Shown here in pieces: positions 4,674 to 7,324 of a stretch of DNA of 7,324 nucleotides. The DNA comes from a bacterium (lineage in GTDB: Bacteria; Actinomycetota; Thermoleophilia; Solirubrobacterales; 70-9), in NCBI GenBank assembly GCA_002919115.1, contig PKER01000203.1, positions 1 through 7,324 on the forward strand. The letters run 5' to 3'. The notes beneath the pieces were generated by a model, which was given only the letters and a program-made list of their open reading frames with translations, searched no databases and had not been told where the DNA came from. Every line of letters begins with the position of its first letter. Position 1 is the first letter of the stretch. The translations under genes and the position numbers were made by a program.

Positions 4674-5883
4674 ATGGGACTTTCACGCTTTGGGTGCGAC
4701 CCGCTGTGCGCTTTGCGGGTCAGGACGTGTGCGTTGTTCGCGACGGCGTCGGTCCGCAGTTCCGGATCCTCAACTTCAACCAGGCCCAAGAGGCGCGGAT
4801 CTCCGGGCTCACGCTCCACAACGGCAGCACCCAGGGTGGGGGCGGCGCGATCCAGAGCGTCAACACGACGCTGCGCGCGCGCAACCTGCGCGTCATCGCC
4901 AACCTCGCCCTGGCGGGCGGCGGGATCCACGTGAGCGGCGGCGAGGCGCTGATCGAGAACGTCCTGCTCGAAGGCAACTGGGCGACGTTCGGTGGTGGCT
5001 TGTCCGTGGCGAATGGCGCCGCCGTCACCCTCGTCCGCAGCGCGCTCACGGGCAACAACGCGGGCGAAGCGGGCGGCGGCGTGTTCGCCAACGCAGGGGC
5101 CACCCACGTCACCGTGCGCGCTGGCACGATCGCCTCCAACAAGGTCATGGCCGCCGAGCCGAGGTCCCCGGAGGCGGCGGGATCGGCGCCCTGAGCAACT
5201 CCACCGGCCAGATCCTGGTGGAGAGCAGAACGATCGCGGGCAACTCGGCCCTGGTCGGCTCGGCGCTCCAGCCAGGGGGATCCCAGATGGCGGTGCGCAG
5301 CACGATCATCGCCGGGGACGACGCCTGTGCGCAGGCGGTCGCCTCGCTGGGCTACAACATCGCCGCGGATCCGTCGTGCGGGCTGGGCCAGCCCACCGAC
5401 CAGGTCGGCGTTGACCCGATGCTGGAGCCGCTCGCGGACAACGGCGGCCCGACGCCGACGATGCTGCCGCAGCCGGGGAGCCCGGCGATCGACCAGGGCT
5501 TCGCGGGCGATCTGGAGGCCGACCAGCGCGGCCTGCCGCGCGCCGACTTCAAGGCGATCGAGAACGCCGAGGGCGGCGACGGCGCCGACGTGGGCGCTGC
5601 CGAGGTGCAGGACCAGCAGCCGCCCGCGCTCACCCTCAAGAAGCCCAAGGTCAACGCCAAGCGGCGCTCGGTGAAGCTGCGCTTCAAGGCCACCGACGAC
5701 GCGGCGGGCAAGATCCAGTTCCGCTGCAAGCTGGACAAGAGGAAGTTCAAGGCCTGCAGGTCGCCGGTCGCCTACAAGCGCCTGAAGCCGGGACGGCACC
5801 GGATCGTCGTGCGGGCCGTGGATGCCGGCGGCAACACGGCGAAGGCCGCGAAGCAGTTCAGGGTCCGCAAGCGCGGGAAGTAG
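4674..5883 (+). pseudogene. Frameshifted beta-helix/choice-of-anchor Q paralogue
   Basis: This is a relative of the gene at 2987, broken in two places. ATG 4674 occupies the expected start position, but there is no signal peptide, and the family homology begins out of frame with it near 4716 (AGQDVCVVRDGVGPQFRIL). The residues equivalent to about 2-77 of the intact copy are missing. Homology runs in one frame to about 5158 through coils such as AGGGIHVSGGEALIEN and GGGLSVANGAAVTL, then continues in another frame from about 5160 (GGGGIGALSNSTGQILVES). That frame carries the anchor Q motifs (PLADNGGPTPTM, SPAIDQG, ADQRGLPR, GADVGAAE) and the basic C-terminal domain with its cysteine pair (FRCKLDKRKFKAC). 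The tail (5624-5880) is much more similar to the intact gene than the middle is. A GTG or internal ATG (4634) could start the first frame, but without an export signal. A sequencing error could explain the frameshift but not the missing N-terminus. Confidence 0.83.
5154..5163 (+). repeat. 5-bp tandem duplication at the frameshift
   Basis: CCGAG occurs twice in a row (5154-5158 and 5159-5163) exactly where the reading frame changes. Removing one copy joins GCC GCC GAG to GTC CCC GGA GGC, restoring one continuous frame and giving EVPGGGGIG, comparable to EVPNVGSGGGIS in the intact copy. Replication slippage is the simplest explanation. Confidence 0.75.
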
Positions 5884-5983
5884 TCGTTTGCGCGGGGCCG
5901 CCGCGGCTTCGTCGTCTCGGTGGTCGATCGACCGGAAGGCTGGGTCGCAGGCGGCCCCGAACGGCTCGCGATCGGCGCCCACT

Positions 5984-6005
5984 CCCCTTTCCGGCCGGGA
6001 AGGGG
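5984..6005 (+). terminator. Strong stem-loop between pseudogene and rplK
   Basis: CCCCTTTCC (5984-5992) pairs over nine positions with GGGAAGGGG (5997-6005), with one G-T pair and a GGCC loop. No T tract follows on the + strand, so it is not a textbook intrinsic terminator, but it may still slow or end transcription before the rplK promoter. The remaining 100 bases after 5883 show nothing else. Confidence 0.45.
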
Positions 6006-6032
6006 TGGCACTGGGCGCGCACCTTGTATCCT
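6005..6032 (+). promoter_or_regulatory. Candidate promoter of rplK-rplA
   Basis: -10 TATCCT (6027-6032) with GTGGCA (6005-6010, 4 of 6 matches to TTGACA) after a 16-bp spacer. The predicted transcription start, near 6039, leaves only about six bases before ATG 6045, and no ribosome binding site is visible, so the message would be nearly leaderless. An independent promoter is expected because nusG is 4.4 kb away. Confidence 0.45.
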
Positions 6033-6044
6033 CGACCGTCGCTT

Positions 6045-6473
6045 ATGGCCAAGAAGGTCCTCACCGTGATCAAGCTTCAGATCCCGGCCGGCGCCGCGAA
6101 CCCGGCGCCTCCGGTGGGCCCCGCGCTCGGTCAGCACGGGGTCAACATCATGGACTTCTGCAAGGCGTTCAACGCGCAGACGCAGCAGGACGCCGGCACG
6201 ATCATCCCGGTCGAGATCACGGTCTACGAGGACCGGTCGTTCGACTTCATCACGAAGACCCCGCCGGCCGCGGTGCTGATCCGCGAGGCCCTCGGGATCC
6301 AGAAGGGCTCGGGCGAGCCCAACCGCAACAAGGTCGGCACGATCACGGCCGAGCAGGTGCGCCAGATTGCCGAGCGCAAGATGCCCGACCTGAACGCCAA
6401 CGACATCGACGCGGCCGCGAAGATCATCGCCGGCACCGCGCGCTCGATGGGCGTCGAAGTGGAGGGGCTCTAA
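6045..6473 (+). CDS. rplK: 50S ribosomal protein L11
   Basis: L11 binds 23S rRNA at the GTPase-associated centre and is where thiostrepton acts and where stalled-ribosome signalling to RelA occurs. The 142-residue length is normal. The N-terminal domain (1-70) has the proline-rich NPAPPVGPALGQHGVNIMDF segment (19-38). The C-terminal rRNA-binding domain has KTPPAAVLI (71-79) and GSGEPNRNKVGTIT (88-101). The start is ATG 6045, giving the family-typical MAKKV; an in-frame TTG at 6024 would add seven residues that L11 proteins do not carry and would overlap the candidate -10. There is no visible ribosome binding site. rplA follows after four bases. It is normally next to nusG, but here the neighbour is a decayed gene. 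Confidence 0.96.
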   Translation: MAKKVLTVIKLQIPAGAANPAPPVGPALGQHGVNIMDFCKAFNAQTQQDAGTIIPVEITVYEDRSFDFITKTPPAAVLIREALGIQKGSGEPNRNKVGTITAEQVRQIAERKMPDLNANDIDAAAKIIAGTARSMGVEVEGL

Positions 6474-6477
6474 GGCG

Positions 6478-7236
6478 ATGGCGACCGCTCTGCATTCCAA
6501 GCGTTACCGCGCCGCTCGCGAGAAGGTCGACCGCGAGCGCCACTACACGCCCGCCGAGGCGATCCGCCTCGTCAAGGAGCTGGCCAGCGCGAAGTTCGAC
6601 GAGACCGTCGAGGTCCACATCCGCCTCGGCGTGAACGTCCGCCACGCGGACGAGCAGCTCCGCGGCACGCTGGCGCTGCCCAACGGGCTCGGCAAGGACA
6701 TCACGATCGCCGTGTTCGCCGAGGGCGACCAGGCGCGTGCCGCGCAGGAGGCCGGCGCTGACTTCGTCGGCGCGCAGGACCTCGCCGACCGCATCGAGCA
6801 GGGCTGGACCGACTTCGACGTGGCGATCGCGACCCCGGCGCTCATGGGCCCGGTCGTCTCCAAGCTGGGCCGCATCCTCGGCCCGCAGGGCAAGATGCCG
6901 AACCCGAAGGTCGGCACGGTCACCAACGACGTCGCCAAGGCGGTCGAGGAGTCCAAGTCGGGCAAGGTCGAGTACCGCACGGACCGCCAGGCGGTCGTGC
7001 ACCTCGCCCTCGGCAAGGCGAGCTTCGACGAGCGCGCGCTGCTCGAGAACTACGCGGCGGTCGTCGAGGAGATCGTGCGCGCCAAGCCCGCCGCCGCCAA
7101 GGGCCGCTACATCCTGTCGATCACGCTCGCGACGACGATGGGCCCGGGCGTGCGCGTCGACACCTCCTACACGAACTCGGCCGACATCCTCGGCACCGCC
7201 GAGGCCCAGGCCGAGGCTCCTGCCGACGACGCCTAG
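6478..7236 (+). CDS. rplA: 50S ribosomal protein L1
   Basis: L1 forms the mobile L1 stalk that moves deacylated tRNA out of the E site; in many bacteria it also represses its own rplK-rplA message. The sequence covers the whole family: KRYRAAREKVDRERHYTPAE (8-27), the VEVHIRLGVNVRHADEQLRG region (44-63), the signature LGRILGPQGKMPNPKVGTV (130-148), and the C-terminal return of domain I (SITLATTMGPGVRVD). At 252 residues it is about 20 longer than typical, because of an Ala/Asp/Glu-rich tail (AEAQAEAPADDA). GGAGGGG (6461-6467) inside the end of rplK serves as ribosome binding site, ten bases before ATG 6478, so the two genes are tightly coupled. I see no obvious L1-binding leader before rplK, given its very short predicted 5' end. 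Confidence 0.96.
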   Translation: MATALHSKRYRAAREKVDRERHYTPAEAIRLVKELASAKFDETVEVHIRLGVNVRHADEQLRGTLALPNGLGKDITIAVFAEGDQARAAQEAGADFVGAQDLADRIEQGWTDFDVAIATPALMGPVVSKLGRILGPQGKMPNPKVGTVTNDVAKAVEESKSGKVEYRTDRQAVVHLALGKASFDERALLENYAAVVEEIVRAKPAAAKGRYILSITLATTMGPGVRVDTSYTNSADILGTAEAQAEAPADDA

Positions 7237-7248
7237 GCCGCCCCGCGC

Positions 7249-7324
7249 GTGAACCGGGCGCTCGTGCTCGCCGCGGTCGTGCTCGCGGCGCTCGTCGGTG
7301 CGCTCGCGGCGCTCATCGCCGAGG
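7249..7324 (+). CDS. Possible start of a membrane or exported protein (partial)
   Basis: A GTG at 7249, 12 bases after the rplA stop, opens a frame that stays open to the window end: MNRALVLAAVVLAALVGALA, then ALIAE. The 25 residues form an uninterrupted hydrophobic segment after a single Arg, as in a signal peptide or N-terminal anchor. There is no clear ribosome binding site, and GC-rich DNA can produce Ala/Leu/Val runs by chance. The protein family cannot be recognised from this length. Confidence 0.4.
   Translation, partial: MNRALVLAAVVLAALVGALAALIAE

Noticed and set aside
4720..5982. 420-codon open frame on the - strand
   Set aside because: It lies entirely opposite the beta-helix pseudogene. 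Its sequence is the Arg/Ala-rich antisense expected in GC-rich DNA, and the + strand has clear family homology.

Overview
The window is a GC-rich bacterial chromosome segment built around the ribosomal/transcription cluster rpmG-secE-nusG ... rplK-rplA, all on the + strand. Three things point to a high-GC actinobacterial lineage, most likely Thermoleophilia/Solirubrobacterales: the codon use, the long basic N-terminal extension of SecE, and the exported beta-helix proteins with a Lys/Arg-rich C-terminal domain carrying a paired-cysteine 'CxLDxxxFxxC' module. The lineage is an inference from style, not a database result.

Layout. 1-346 is non-coding: a block of palindromic modules and short tandem repeats (12-176), then a strong stem-loop with a T tract (275-305) and a second small hairpin just before rpmG. 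Next come rpmG (L33, 54 aa), secE (170 aa) and nusG (174 aa), followed after 25 bp by a class III metallophosphoesterase (268 aa). From 2461 to 5883 lies a tandem family of secreted 'choice-of-anchor Q' beta-helix proteins in three states of preservation: an eroded and partly inverted remnant (2585-2806), an apparently intact 507-aa gene with a signal peptide (2987-4510), and a full-length-scale pseudogene that has lost its signal-peptide region and carries a frameshift (4674-5883). The cluster resumes with rplK (142 aa) and rplA (252 aa). The window ends in the first 25 codons of a possible membrane or exported protein.

How it fits together. NusG, SecE, L33, L11 and L1 are core transcription, export and translation components that normally sit in one conserved cluster. 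Here nusG and rplK are separated by about 4.4 kb of unrelated genes, so rplK-rplA probably has its own promoter; a candidate -10 (TATCCT) lies just before rplK. The most distinctive signal is that all three beta-helix family units begin with the same promoter-plus-leader cassette: a TTGCnn -35, a 17-18 bp spacer, a TA(C/G)C(T/G)T -10, then exactly 10 nt to a CTTCGGC hairpin. This holds even for the units whose coding part has decayed. It points to serial duplication of whole transcription units, followed by deletion, inversion and frameshift, leaving one working gene.
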